NCBI GenBank assembly: GCA_963573385.1
Contig: CAUYLG010021568.1
Coordinates: forward strand, 1 to 64,000
Length of the DNA stretch: 64,000 nt
Direction: 5' to 3'
Source of the DNA: Cacajao melanocephalus
Lineage: Eukaryota; Chordata; Mammalia; Primates; Pitheciidae
Positions 1-10,904 of this stretch are shown here, one piece after another. Both the position numbers and the translations under genes were made by a program. How positions within the stretch are numbered: position 1 is the stretch's first letter; each line of letters opens with the position of its first letter. Under the pieces are notes generated by a model, which saw only the letters and a list, made by a program, of their open reading frames with translations, had not been told where the DNA came from and searched no databases.

Positions 1-1106
1 AGGCAAGGACTTCATGACCAAAACACCAAAAGCATTGGCAACAAGGGCCAAAATAGACAAATGGGACCTAATCAAACTCCACAGCTTCTGCACAGCAAAA
101 GAAACAGTCATTAGAGTGAATCAGCAACCAACAGAATGGGAAAACATTTTTGCAATCTACCCATCTCACAAAGGGCTAATATCCAGAATCTACAAAGAAC
201 TAAAACAGATTTACAAGAAAAAAACACACAAGCCCATTCAAAAGTGGGTGAAGGATATGAACAGAGACTTTACAAAAGAAGACATACATGAGGCCAACAA
301 ACATATGAAAAAATCCTCATCATTACTAGTCATTAGAGAAATGCAAATCAAAACTACATTGAGATACCATCTCACACCAGTTAGAATGGCAATCATTAAA
401 AAATCTGGAGACAACAGATGCTGGAGAAGATGTGGAGAAATAGGAACACTTTTACACTGTTGGTGGGAGTGTAAATTAGTTCAACCATTGTGGAAGACAG
501 TGTGGCGATTCCTCAAGGACCTAGAAATTGAAATTCCATTTAACCCAGCAATCTCATTACCAAGTATATATCCAAAGGATTATAAATTGTTCTACTATAA
601 GGACACATGCACACAAATGTTCATTGCAGCACTGTTTACAATAGCAAAGACCTGGAACCAACCCAAATGCCCATCGATGATAGACTGGACAGGGAAAATA
701 TGGCACATATACACCATGGAATACTACACAGCCATAAAAAACGATGAGTTCATGTCCTTTGTAGGGACATGGATGAACCTGGAAACCATCATTCTCAGCA
801 AAGTGACACAAGAACAGAAAATCAAACACCACATGTTCTCACTCATAGGTGGGTGTTGAACAATGAGAACACATGGACACAGGGAGGGGAGCATCGCACA
901 CTGGGGTCTGTTGGGGGGAAATAGGGGAGGGACAGCGGGGGGTGAGGAGTTGGGGAGAGAGAGCATGGGGAGAAATGCCAGATATAGGTGATGGGGAGGA
1001 AGGCAGCAAATCACCCTGCCATGTGTGTACCTATGCAACAATCTTGCATGTTCTTCACATGTACCCCAAAACCTAAAATGCAATTAAAAAAAGGAAAAAA
1101 AAAGAA
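1..1106 (+). mobile_element. L1 retrotransposon, 3' part (ORF2 end, 3' UTR, A-rich tail)
   Basis: The window opens inside a forward LINE-1. The ORF2 C-terminal part runs to 859. A G-rich 3' UTR block follows at about 890-990, then the typical L1 end, a stretch resembling 'catgtaccccaaaacctaaa', and an A-rich tail at 1084-1106. The G-rich tract and the form of the terminus fit a primate-lineage L1 of older L1PA or L1PB type; the exact subfamily was not determined. The 5' part lies outside the window, so length and target duplication cannot be judged. Confidence 0.92.
2..859 (+). pseudogene. L1 ORF2p C-terminal remnant, frame still open
   Basis: The reading frame is open from the window edge to a stop at 857-859, and 281 codons follow the first in-window ATG at 14. 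The product matches the region of L1 ORF2p downstream of the reverse transcriptase. It includes the cysteine-rich motif: counted from that ATG, C136, C140, H148, C149 and C153 are visible in the segment [21 protein letters not shown]2p is the endonuclease and reverse transcriptase that copies L1 RNA at nicked genomic DNA; this end is thought to help bind RNA. The stop sits where L1 ORF2 normally ends. The endonuclease and polymerase parts lie outside the window, so activity cannot be assessed. Divergence from young L1 suggests an inactive copy that has escaped stops in this part by chance. Confidence 0.85.
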
Positions 1107-1705
1107 TCAGGTTGTCTAGATGCACTGACATGCAAAGCTCCCTAAAAGATGTTAAGCAGAAATAATATATTGCAGAAAAATATACTATCCCAGTTTTGAG
1201 TATATATATTTTTATATGCATATTCACAGAAAAGGGCTGAGAAAACTGCACACCAACTGTGGACACGTGGTTAGGTCTGGGAAAGAGATCTGAAGTAAGG
1301 GGATGATGGGGGAGAAAGAGAGATCAATGTTTTGCTCAGTTTATTACGTCCTGCATGAATCTTGTAAAATAAAAATGAATTCATGTATTCCTCTGGTAAT
1401 TTGAAAAGAACATGTTACATTTTAAAAAATATTTTGATATTTTCTATTTCCATATTTTGCTACATTATACTCACTCTAAGAGCACTACTCTCCTTCATTG
1501 TTTTTTTTAAAACAATGTACTAGAAATGATGTTGCTATTTTCTGCCCCACTCTCCATTCCTTACCCGCCCCAATTTATTAATACTCCAATTTTTCAGTCT
1601 GTTTAAAGTGCACACCAAAGACAGAAAAGAGAAAAAGAAAGGGCAAGAGAGGCAGAGACAGCAAGCTGCATCAGAATCTCCAAAGTACCTCTAGCACTGA
1701 CCACG

Positions 1706-1752
<47 letters not shown>

Positions 1753-2394
1753 CTTTTTTTTAGTCTTGGCCTCCTGCAAGCAAATTTATTGGCTTCATAA
1801 AATCCAGCTTGGATTTATTCAACTACAAACATATCAACAGTCCAATGTTTATAACCATATACTTTATATTAATGTAGCCTTGGATCAGAGTAAATAAACT
1901 AGTTTATTCTGTTTCAGTGAGCTGAAACATTTCTGGCTTCTGATCTGGGCACAACAATTGCTTTCCTAATTAACTCAAAATCTAAACCTTTTGTTGCTTT
2001 TTTTTTGGCTTGCTCTAGTCCTTCAAACTCTTCACATTATCTTAGGTATGCTCATCACATCTCCTACTTTTGTATTCCCTCCGATTTCCACAGTTTCCCC
2101 TTCTTAAAAATGACACAGCTGAAGGTGCTTAAGTCTGAAGCAAGACTAGGGGCTGTTTGACTTTTAGTATGGCTAATGAGAATCTGAATTTATATAGTAC
2201 TGACAAACTGATGCCTATATGGCTCTATTTTATTCTCTAGGCCCACTGATTTTAGTAACTTAAACTCCTACATAGTATGTTGACACCCTCCTTCCATTCT
2301 CTTTGCCTCTACTTAATATGCCAAATTTGCTTCAGATTTTCTGGAAGAAATAAACCATCATATTAATAGACACATTTGAAGCCTCCATGGATCC
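1107..2394. other. Unassigned AT-rich intergenic sequence with one (TG)n tract
   Basis: Apart from the dinucleotide repeat at 1708-1751 I recognise no gene or repeat family here. A purine-rich patch lies at about 1620-1665. The reading frame that starts inside the TG tract (1712-1897) is a product of the microsatellite. Confidence 0.5.
1708..1751 (+). repeat. (TG)n microsatellite
   Basis: About 22 uninterrupted TG units are followed directly by a T-rich run. The length is enough to expect polymorphism between individuals. Alternating purine-pyrimidine tracts of this type can adopt Z-DNA; that is general knowledge, not a reading from this locus. Confidence 0.97.
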
Positions 2395-3180
2395 TTACCT
2401 ATCCCATCCCTCCTTCTTTCTCCAAAAGTAAACACCCTCCTGGGTTAGCTTGTGTCATTACCATATATCTTTTATAATACTTTTAATTAGATATGTATAT
2501 ATCCATAAACAAGATATTAACTTGTATGTTTTAAGCTTTTTACAAATAGCATAGTGTAGAGATCCTTTAAATCTTTTTTCTTCTTTTGCTTAGCATTATC
2601 TTAAGATTTACATGTGATTCTGCTTAGTTTATTCATTTTAACTTCTATACAGCATTCCAATTTATGTATCCATTCTCTTGTTAATGGATGTTTAAGTTGA
2701 TTCTAATTTATTGCTGTTATCACACTATTATAATTCTTATACATGATCATGTATTTGTTTAAAGATGAATACCTAGGAATGCAATTGTGTGGTCTTATGA
2801 TACGGACACCTTCACCTTTACTAGATATTTCCAAACTGCATCCCAACATAACTAGGCTAGTTTACAATTCAACCAACAGTGTATCCGAATTCTTGTCACA
2901 CCAAACTCTTGTAGACAGTTGCTATAGTATTGATGATCCAAGATGCTGAAATACCAAAAGTCTTGATATTTTTGTTTTTTGTTTACGATTGGTATGAAGT
3001 CTCAATGCTTTAATTTGGATTTTCCTGATTACTACCAAAGTTGAGCATTTTACCTTATTATTGGCCTTTTTTCTGTTATTTGCCTTTTCCTGACATACAT
3101 ATAGGAGGTCTCTATGTATTATAGTTCTATTCCTTTGTCAATTATATGGGTTATAGATATCACACTTCTGTGTATGGTTT
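2395..3180 (-). mobile_element. Ancient L1 (L1M/HAL1-type) ORF2 3' region, reverse
   Basis: Read on the reverse strand this follows the order of the L1 ORF2 C-terminal region. Forward-strand landmarks include the decayed equivalents of the usual 'gaatacctaggaatggaat' and 'tttccaaactgcatccc' blocks near 2766-2845, and of 'gatttgcatttccctgatga' near 3014-3035. Divergence is high and every reading frame is broken. It could equally be a HAL1 copy, which shares part of L1. Confidence 0.75.
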
Positions 3181-3399
3181 TTTTTTTAACATTGTTTATA
3201 ACGCCCTTTGCTATTTTTTATTTTTATATTTGTGGTTTAATTTAAAAATTTATTTTTTCTCAGTTATTTACCTATGATTCTTAAGTCAAAAATATAAAAA
3301 TTAAATGTTCTTCAGTCATTATTCATGAAGCATTACCAACAATGACAATAGATCACATATCTAAAGGGGAACTGAGAAAAATTTCTATTTCTCATGATC

Positions 3400-3535
3400 A
3401 GTTCAGTTAATCCTTACAGGGTAACTGCTATATACCTTGTACAGTATTAGAGGTTTCAAACATGAAGCAGACCATAAAATGAATACAAAGATTTATGGTC
3501 TAATTGAAGAAAAAGACTTGGAGGCAGACTGATGA
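3400..3535 (-). mobile_element. Probable L2 fragment, reverse
   Basis: The order 'taatccttacagggtaact', 'ccttgtacagtattagagg' and 'aatacaaagatttatggtct' resembles the reverse complement of the L2 3' end (size and frequency phrases of the type 'gtgctaggcactggggatac'). The match is weak and by eye only. Confidence 0.4.
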
Positions 3536-4481
3536 TGATGACAATGATGCTGAAATGGAGAAGTAACCATGTGCCAGAGGTTGTGCTGCTGCATCATTTA
3601 ATTTTACAGTAGTGTAAATAAGATGGAGTAAATGTTAGTGTAAGAACTACATACAAGATGCTGTAGATGCAGAGAGAAGAGAATATGTTATAACCTTGCA
3701 TCCCAAAGATCATTCAAGATGTAAAGTGGTCAAATTTGAGGTAGTATGAACCTGTGAGATATAGTAAGAACTTGAACTGACATTTCTATCTTCTCAAGTC
3801 CATCTATTTTCCCAAACCGATAACTGAGAAATTAACCCTTATTTATTTAGAAAATTGATACAAATTAAAGTGGGAACAAGTTATTCATTTGAAGAAAAAA
3901 ATGCTTTCTTGGGAGACAAGTTCATTTTTTACAATCAGTGATCCAATCACATAATGATATTTTCTCCATTTATTAGAGATGGTGGAAATTCAAAAAGCCT
4001 GTAGTCATTAGGAAGCCTAACAAATGGTGCATATGTCTTCCTGTATCCAATTATTAATTTATAACATCAAAGTTAAAATAAACTCTTGTTCCTTAAAGAA
4101 ATCCCATGGTAAGTACATTTGCAAACAATGCATCCAAATGTATCTCTTTTGTAAATGCAGATGTTCACATAATATTTCTCTCACTGAAGGTTATAACTGT
4201 AGCTCTACAAAAAGTTCACAGTATGAGAAGGCTTAATATTCTTCAGCCAGGAGGAAGAAAGGGCTCCTAATCTAGAAACAGAGAAACGTAGCCAGCAGCG
4301 TCACATATTTCCTGACGCAGATTAGGGGTATCCCACTTTCTTGAGGCTATGAGGTTTACACTTCAGCCTTCATATCACTGTAACCCTCTAGGACTTGCAA
4401 ACTAAGATACACCTATGGTTAAGGGTGACAGTAAATTTGAAAATGAGAACATAAGACTGCCATCTGAGAATTAAACTTTGG
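3536..4481. other. Unassigned sequence
   Basis: A short (GAT)n-like patch lies at 3530-3550. No repeat family, RNA gene or long coding frame was recognised in the rest. The small forward frame at 4024-4236 has no recognisable domain. Confidence 0.4.
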
Positions 4482-4555
4482 AATAAATATATAGCAGGTC
4501 AGCACATAAATAAAGATAAATAAATATATAGCAGGTCAGCACATAGATAAATAAA
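4482..4555 (+). repeat. Tandem duplication, 37-bp period, two copies
   Basis: The core 'atatatagcaggtcagcaca' occurs twice, with GCAGGTCAGC starting at 4494 and again at 4531. The copies are almost identical and sit in an AAATA-rich context. It is a local duplication, not a known repeat family. Confidence 0.9.
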
Positions 4556-5675
4556 CTTCAATTGTCAGAAGGATGCAAACTCAAATGCCTGAAGGCACAC
4601 ACGTTACCAGTAGGTAACGCAGATCAATGTCTTGGACTTGGCAGAGATCACAGTGAACTGAATGAAGGAGGCACTCATGCTTCCTTTAAAGGAGACAGTC
4701 TCTGCTCAGCTACAGATGGTTGACCAGATGTGGGAAGGGACTAGCTCTCTAGATTTTTTTCAACAAAGGCTACAGCTCTGGGTTATCACATAAATATTCC
4801 TGATTTTTAAATCTTAGCCTCTACACATTATGAGACAAAAAAGCTTTTAAAGGCCAGATGTGTTCCATGGACCGTCAGTCTCAGACCAGGAAGTAGGCAA
4901 AAAGCAGCCTTGGAAGTAAGCATAGGCAGTAGCCACTGAAATACTGGGGTAGGGTGCTAGAGGCTGGAGGCATGCCCCTCCCCATGTGGCTCTGCCTTTC
5001 TCATTCCATTATATCCATGGGTCTGAGAACAGCTCGCCCTTCTGATTCCATGCTCATCAAGCTGCTTTCTGATACAAATATGAGATCCTGCCTGGCAAGG
5101 CTTTAGGGAGAACTTGCTTAAAACTTGAGGGAGTTGAGGAACAACTCAGCAGCTAGGTCTCTCTTTATAAATTAATAAACTGACAGCTGGGTTAGTGATG
5201 TGCTCACCACTGGCCTGCCTACAGGAGCAAAATGCGCTGGGTAGGAAGATGAGCTGCCCATCTTCAGCAGTTTCACTTCCCATTGTAAATGGAAATATTG
5301 GTATTCTGATTTCACACATTAGTCATACGAGCTTCATTAATATGAGTCCAGTTCTGGAGGACAGATGTGCTCTGAAGCTTCTGACAAGTGTGGTTTCTGG
5401 GCCCACGGGGCTCTGGGCCAGGCCGTGGATAGTGGGAAATTCCCTAACACAAGGCCACCCTACAAGGCCCACTGGGATCTGAAGAACTTGATCTAACATT
5501 CTCACTTATTGTCATTCCACCCTCATGGCCATTCATTTTAAAGCATCCCTACCTGGGTCTCTAGATGTCCAAAAATGACCTTGAAATGTGAAATTAAGAA
5601 TTAAAGATATGCCTTAATGAAAACAACAGAGAACTCGCAGCAACTAAAAAATATGTGTTTGTAATCATTGGCACC
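4556..5675. other. Unassigned sequence
   Basis: The GC content is slightly higher than in the neighbours around 4850-5480. A forward frame at 5195-5482 (95 codons) shows no recognisable domain, and no splice-site or promoter context supports it. I see no repeat family. Confidence 0.4.
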
Positions 5676-5870
5676 AGGGATCAGGCACTCTGCTATGTGC
5701 TTGCCATAGACCATCCCACTTAATCCTCACAGAAACTCTGAAGCAGGTACTACTCGGAGCAATTATTCTATTTTACAAACTGATTCTTATGGAGGTGAAG
5801 TAATTTGACCATATGTACACAACTAACAAGTAGCAGAGTTGAGATTGGAACCTGCATCCTCAAACACTAC
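5676..5870 (-). mobile_element. MIR SINE, reverse
   Basis: The reverse-strand MIR landmarks are in order: a 'tgctatgtgcttgcc' block (decayed 'actatgtgccaggcac'), 'cttaatcctcacag', 'attttacaaactgat', 'gaagtaatttgacc', then 'agcagagttgagattggaac'. MIR is a tRNA-derived mammalian SINE, mobilised in the past by L2 enzymes. Confidence 0.88.
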
Positions 5871-5914
5871 AACCTGTTTTCTGTGCATGGTACCTTATTT
5901 CACTGTTTTTACAT

Positions 5915-6155
5915 GAAACATGCATTTTGCATTTACTATTTGCCAGATATTGCTCTAAATACTTTACCAACATTTACTCATATTCCTCATAATCAGCCTA
6001 TGAATAACACTAAAATCTGCCCCATTCTGATAAGGAAACTGACGCAAAGAAAAGTTAAGCAACTTGTCCAGGATTATACAACAAGGAGGGGACATAATCA
6101 GGATTCAAATCCCATCATTTAGGCTCCAGAGTACTCATTCTCAGTCCCTGTGCAG
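5915..6155 (-). mobile_element. MIR SINE, reverse, second copy
   Basis: A second MIR in the same orientation starts about 45 bp after the first. Its landmarks are 'actatttgccagatattgc', 'atttactcatattcctcata', 'aaggaaactgacgcaaagaa', 'gttaagcaacttgtccagga' and 'ggattcaaatccc'. It covers almost the full MIR length. Confidence 0.9.
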
Positions 6156-6430
6156 CGTAGGAAGAATTAATGAAGATTCCAATTTTAAATAATCTCAGAG
6201 CTATTGTAGGCACAATTTTTCAGAAAGATGGATGGCAACCCAAGGAAAAGAAATCATTTATGTCATATCATTTCTCTTCATTATATACCAATTAGAAAAA
6301 CTGCAATTCTTCTTCTGGATTTAAGAACTACAGAGCAGGTAACCACCATAAAATACCACAGGCCTGGATATAGTTATTCTTGGGCGACACATCTGAGGAG
6401 GGTGACAAATTTTAATTTGCATTTTCCCCC

Positions 6431-6465
6431 CCTCACTATTGCAGGGGAAATTAAAGGAGAATTTC
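6431..6465 (+). repeat. 35-bp motif, copy 1 of 2
   Basis: The motif begins 'cctcactattgcagggg' and ends 'aaaggagaatttc'. It matches 7666-7700 at 33 of 35 positions in the same orientation. The flanks are only loosely similar: a T/C-rich stretch precedes both copies. Confidence 0.85.
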
Positions 6466-7665
6466 TTATTTCTGTATTTATAAACCCTAGGAGGTAAACT
6501 TGGGAATACTTTTGAGAAATCTAAAATGAAGCATGTATTCCAGAGTTTAATTTGAAAGTCATTTTCTCCTAGAAACCAAGCAAGTTTAATTTCAGAATCA
6601 AAATACACTGAACATAAAGAAGTTGATGTAGATACCTCCTACTTTGAACCAAACTTTCAGTTAAATTTAAAATGGAACTTTTGGATCCATAATTTGCCAA
6701 CTTTTATTAAGAATAATACTTTGAAATTTGGTAAAAATAACACCTTCCGACTCATATTTTAAATGTGAAGGGACGTTTTCTATTTAACTAGTGAGGAAAG
6801 ACCTTCAGTAGTTCCTATACCACTTAAACAATCCAGCGTAGACCCTTCCAGCCAGGGTCTAAAACGTTGACTTAAACCTGAATCCAGAGTCTCTTTCTTT
6901 AAGCCTGCTGTTTTGTTCCCCTCCAGTTCAATGTAGTTCATGAACTGTTTCCAGAAACTGCCATCTTGAGACATGCAGCATGTTGCAGAACTAGCTCATA
7001 AACTGTCACCGTTAAAAAGAAATAATATCTATAATACCTCTCTTCTTTCAGTCTCTCTTCTCCACACACAGTCCAACCATTTTTGCTCAACACAATTTAT
7101 ATAGTCTGGTTATCAAAATGCAGTTTAGTCCCCTGGCGATATGACTTTCCCGGTCTCACTGTTGATTGAATTCTCAGCACAGCCGCACACTCAGGCATCT
7201 CCGCAGGGCCTCATCTAGTTCCATCTTCAGATCCCTTTTCTCTTTCTTTCCTGCCACTCCTTTCATTCCTCTCCGTATCTTGAAGCAATTTTAGGGATTT
7301 TTAAGCAAATATCTGAGGCGTGTTTTAAAAACAGACTTCTTAGGCATAAATTCTGTCTCTGCCAGTTACCTTATGTGTTTGTTATTACCACCATCATTAT
7401 ATGTTTAATTTTGAATCACTTAATGTTGAGGTGAGAAATAAAGTACAATTTAAAAAATTTGTAAATACAAATTAGTTAGCTTTCTTTTTGGCCAGTACCT
7501 CAATTTATAAAAAATAGGTGCTAATTCTGTCACGAAATCGATTAGCTATTATATTTTATGCACACTCTTGAATATCCGTGGGCTGTTCCTTCTCAATCTT
7601 CGTTTTCTTCTCCTGCCCCTTAAATGCTATTGCTTCAGAGGAATCAGTCCTGACTGATTTTTCCA

Positions 7666-7700
7666 CCTCACTGTTGCAGGGGAAATGAAAGGAGAATTTC
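7666..7700 (+). repeat. 35-bp motif, copy 2 of 2
   Basis: This is the partner of 6431-6465. The differences are A to G in the 'ctattgc' part and T to G in the 'gaaattaaa' part. It may be the conserved core of an old repeat family I did not recognise, or a local segment duplication. Confidence 0.85.
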
Positions 7701-8139
7701 ATTTCAAGGTTGTCAGTCCTTGGCTTTTTTGCTAGAGAGCAGAGGTCCCAGACTTCATGAGGCAGACCAGGTATGCAGTGCACAGACACACATGGAGTCG
7801 TGTGGCACACAGGCAATCACATGCCCATTCGAGGGGCTCTGACACTGCTCCACTCTACTCATTGCTGCCGTGTGGGATTGTAGGACCAGATTTTCTGATT
7901 TTCACGACCATGTAAAATACATAGTTTAAAAAATATTGCCATAACGCTTTGGCTGTCCAGATTCAACCTGAAAATCTCAATTTAGGATGACATTTGCTTT
8001 ATATTCTCACACAGTAATGTTATCCAGGTCCATGGTACTCATCACTATCCCTAGGCAGAATGCACCCACATCTCTGTCCTTAGCCCAGATCTGAGCTCTC
8101 ACCTGTATGTATTAACAAAGTCATTGAGCCTTCTGCACC

Positions 8140-8290
8140 AGACACTGGGACACCAAAGATGATTGATATATTAGGTTGGTGCAAAAGCGATGGCAAAAAC
8201 TGCAATTACTTTTCTGCCAACCTAATACGAATGAAGCCCCTGCCCACAAGCGGTTCACAGTCTATCAGTCAAATTACTTCCTAGACATTT
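8140..8290 (-). mobile_element. L2 fragment, reverse, interrupted by MADE1
   Basis: Before the MADE1 insert the text 'accagacactgggacaccaa' and after it 'gaagcccctgcccacaagcg' followed by 'ttcacagtctat' join into the reverse-strand L2 3' block ('aggcactgggatac ... cccctgccctcaaggagc ... tcacagtctag'). Confidence 0.65.
8171..8225 (+). mobile_element. MADE1 (Hsmar1-derived MITE), internally deleted
   Basis: The copy starts 'ttaggttggtgcaaaag' and ends 'tctgccaacctaa', the terminal inverted repeats of the 80-bp mariner-derived MADE1. It is flanked by TA on both sides (8169-8170 and 8226-8227), the mariner target duplication. It is only 55 bp, so about 25 bp of the left inner arm are missing. 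Complete MADE1 palindromes are the source of the miR-548 family; this copy has lost much of the foldback, so a microRNA hairpin is unlikely. Confidence 0.93.
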
Positions 8291-8594
8291 CCATCTGAAG
8301 ATGCTCCTGGCACCTCAAAATAACACTGTCACCCCACTCCACACCTTCCCCCCAACCCCAAACCTATTCACCCTGGTGTCTCCTTCCTTATCTCTACAGA
8401 AGGCTGTTGCCCAAACCAGAGACATGAAATTCATTCAGAATGCCTCTCTTACTGCTAAGAGCCAATTGTTCCCCAAGGTCTCCTACTCCAATGCCCTGTC
8501 CACCTCTCATTTCTGGGGCTGACTTTCCATCCTTCATAATACCTCTCTACTCATAATTCCTCGTAGGAACTACTGCAATTTCCTTTTGCGGCAA
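8291..8594 (+). mobile_element. Possible L2 fragment, forward
   Basis: The order 'gctgttgcccaaaccagaga', 'atgcctctctt', 'tctcctactccaatgccc' and 'gaactactgcaatttcc' loosely follows the 5' part of the L2 3' region, where the last phrase corresponds to 'tggattactgcaatagcc'. Identity is low. The alternative is plain unassigned sequence. Confidence 0.35.
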
Positions 8595-8597
8595 TTT

Positions 8598-9092
8598 TGA
8601 AACATATTTGAAATTTTTATGACACTCCTCTCCTCAAGAGGTGGGGTTGATGTATTCTTTCCCCTTGAAACTAGGATGACTTTTGTGACTGTTTGACCAA
8701 TGAAGTATGACAAAGGTGATGCCATGTGACTTCTCAGGCTAGAACATAAAGGTTGTGTAGCTACCTGCTTGCTCAGTGGAACAGCCTCTCTTGAAGCCCT
8801 TAGATGCCCTGACTGTCTCAGGGCTGCCTTGCTGTGAGGAAGCCCAACTAGCCCTGGGACCACAAGAAGAGAGGGAGGAGTCTGGACAGTACTGAGTTTT
8901 CACAGTTCATCCCACAACTGTTTCAGCACCAGCATCTATCTGACTGCAACAACATGAAGGACACTGACCAGAATCTTCACGGCAAATTTTTCATGTATTC
9001 CTGACTCACAAGATCTTAAATAAAATAAAATGATAGTTTTAAGCTGCTAGGTTTCAGCTAATTTGTTACATAGCAATAGTAGTCAGTACAGA
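8598..9092 (+). mobile_element. MLT1-type MaLR LTR, forward
   Basis: Landmarks in order are 'ctcctctcctcaagaggtgg', 'tttgtgactgtttgaccaat', 'ttgctgtgaggaagcccaac', 'taaaataaaatgatag' and the typical end 'taagctgctaggtttcagc' with 'gttacatagcaatagtagtc'. MLT1 LTRs belong to the non-autonomous MaLR group mobilised by ERVL relatives. It is much diverged and carries no coding capacity. Confidence 0.82.
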
Positions 9093-9629
9093 AGTAGGGT
9101 TTGCCTTAACAGAAACCTAAAATATGTGTCATTAAGATTGAGACAGGCAGTAAGTGGAGGCCGAAAGGCTCACAAGGAAAGTCTTATGAGAAGAAGTTGC
9201 CAGAAGTTAGTTACAGGCTTCGAGGAAGCAAACGCTCAAAGGGAAGTAAGAAAAATGTTGCTGGAAGTTAAAAGAAAGGGGTCTCTTATTATGTGGAAGC
9301 AGAAAATTTCACAAAACTATCACTTGTGATAATGTGGAAATTAGAAATATACCTAATGAATTTGATGATCTAGCTGAGGAGATATTCATGTGGTTTTGTA
9401 TTTCTTTTTTATTTTGTTTTGTTTTTCTGCCTATAATAAAATGCAAGAGGAAAGAGATGAGCTAAAGAACAAACTATAATAAAGAAGTTAGAACTTGCTG
9501 GATTTAAAAACAACTAAAAGAAACTGTTTCTTATTCTCAGCCTCTCTAAACAGCAAACAATTCCCAACTTAAGAAAACGCTTGGGGATATAGCCAGAGGT
9601 TCGTGAACAGATATCAAAGTCCAGCTAGA
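9093..9629. other. Unassigned; possibly MaLR internal sequence
   Basis: This stretch follows the LTR directly and includes a forward frame at 9063-9329 that starts inside the LTR end. It could be degraded MLT1 internal sequence, which is noncoding, but I cannot confirm this by eye. Confidence 0.3.
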
Positions 9630-9905
9630 GAGGAGGAATGAGTTCTAGTATTCTGTAGTACTACACAGTGACTATAATTAGCAACAATTTATTGTATATT
9701 TTCAAATAGCTAGAAGCATGGATTATGAATGTTCCCAACACAAAGAAATGATCAATGTTTGAGGTGATGGATATGTTAATTGCCCTGATTTGATCATTAC
9801 ACATTGCATAGATGTATCAAAATATCACACTGTACCCCATAAATTATATACAATTATTATGAGTCAGTTAAAATAAATAATGACAGCAAAAAGAAAGAAA
9901 AAGGG
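9630..9905 (+). mobile_element. L1 3' end (L1MA type), 5'-truncated, forward
   Basis: The order 'cacagtgactataattagca', 'aacacaaagaaatgatcaat', 'gtttgaggtgatggatatg', 'ccctgatttgatcattacac' and 'tgtaccccataaattatata' is the 3' UTR of an L1MA-type element. An A-rich tail follows to about 9905. No ORF sequence is included. Confidence 0.9.
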
Positions 9906-10904
9906 TGAAAGAAAGAACATTGTGACTATACTATTTAAAAATAAATAAATAAACAAAAAGGTTTTAGGCCAAAGAACAATCCAGGTTGAAATAATATCCT
10001 TTATTAAAGTTTCAGAAAAATCTAAGGCAGTGGCTCCTCAAACTTTTCTAGGTAGACAATGGACCTCTAAGAATCTTAGGAATGTGCTTCATAAATTCCT
10101 CCATTAAGCAACTGGTCTTCTAAGTATCTTAATGAGGTTATCTTAAGACATCTCATAGGGAGCTGAAAGTAAAGACGTGCTTACCTTGAGAATATCTGTG
10201 GTTTTGGATTCATGGAAAACCCACAAACTATTTGAGAGAATTGTTCTCCTGTAAGAAACACCAATTTGGAGTAAAATAGATAGGAACACTATAAAATTAA
10301 AAGTGGACTTTGGACATGCAGCATTACAGACAGTAAAAAGGCTGATTAGACTACTTAGTTGCAAAGGTGGTCTTTTGGTGGTGGTGGTTGTTGTTTTTTA
10401 ATGGAAGAAAAAGGATGACTCAAAAGGAGAGAGTTAAGTACTGAGAGTGGAACCAAGAGCTGAAAAACTACAATTCCCAGCAGTAGGACTACACCCTAAT
10501 GAAGAAACTGGCAACATGAACTTCCTGCATTTCATGACTGCTAAGAGTCAGTGACTGCTGTGTGTCTCTTGTTTTCCCCCGTTTAAGTGGGTGTGTCTAC
10601 AGCAATTTACCTTTGCCTGTTGTGCCACTGAAAGGTATGTGGGGGGAGAGGAGGAGAAAACTTGTTTCTTTACTTCATGGTTCCTCAGATTAAGGAGCTA
10701 TACCCAAATTACTGCATTTGAGGAGTCTAAACTTCATTTGGACCTTAGATGATACTATGTTTCAAGCAGATGTTTAGATATAAGCGTTTTGGGGGAGAAG
10801 ATAAGTATATTTTGCATGTGAGAAGAATTTGAGTCGTAGCTGCATGGTAATTCAGGAAAGATTGCATTTTTCCAAAGAAAGGAGGTCTTCAAAATCTCTT
10901 TGGT
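9906..10904. other. Unassigned sequence
   Basis: A short (AAAT)n run lies near 9940-9955 and a GT-rich patch at 10376-10396. Otherwise I recognise no gene, RNA or repeat family. Confidence 0.4.

Larger units (their letters stand above)
6156..8139. other. Unassigned sequence with a duplicated 35-bp motif
   Basis: No repeat family was recognised across almost 2 kb. The one clear structure is a near-identical 35-bp motif at 6431-6465 and 7666-7700, described separately. Reverse-strand frames at 6321-6608 and 7556-7816 both cross that motif and therefore share a short peptide, but neither shows a known domain. Confidence 0.4.

Noticed and set aside
1712..1897. Frame beginning with alternating Cys-Val
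   Set aside because: It is the translation of a (TG)n microsatellite.
5676..6155. tRNA-like sequence in MIR copies
   Set aside because: MIR is tRNA-derived, but no intact cloverleaf with A and B boxes and acceptor pairing is present; these are SINE relics.
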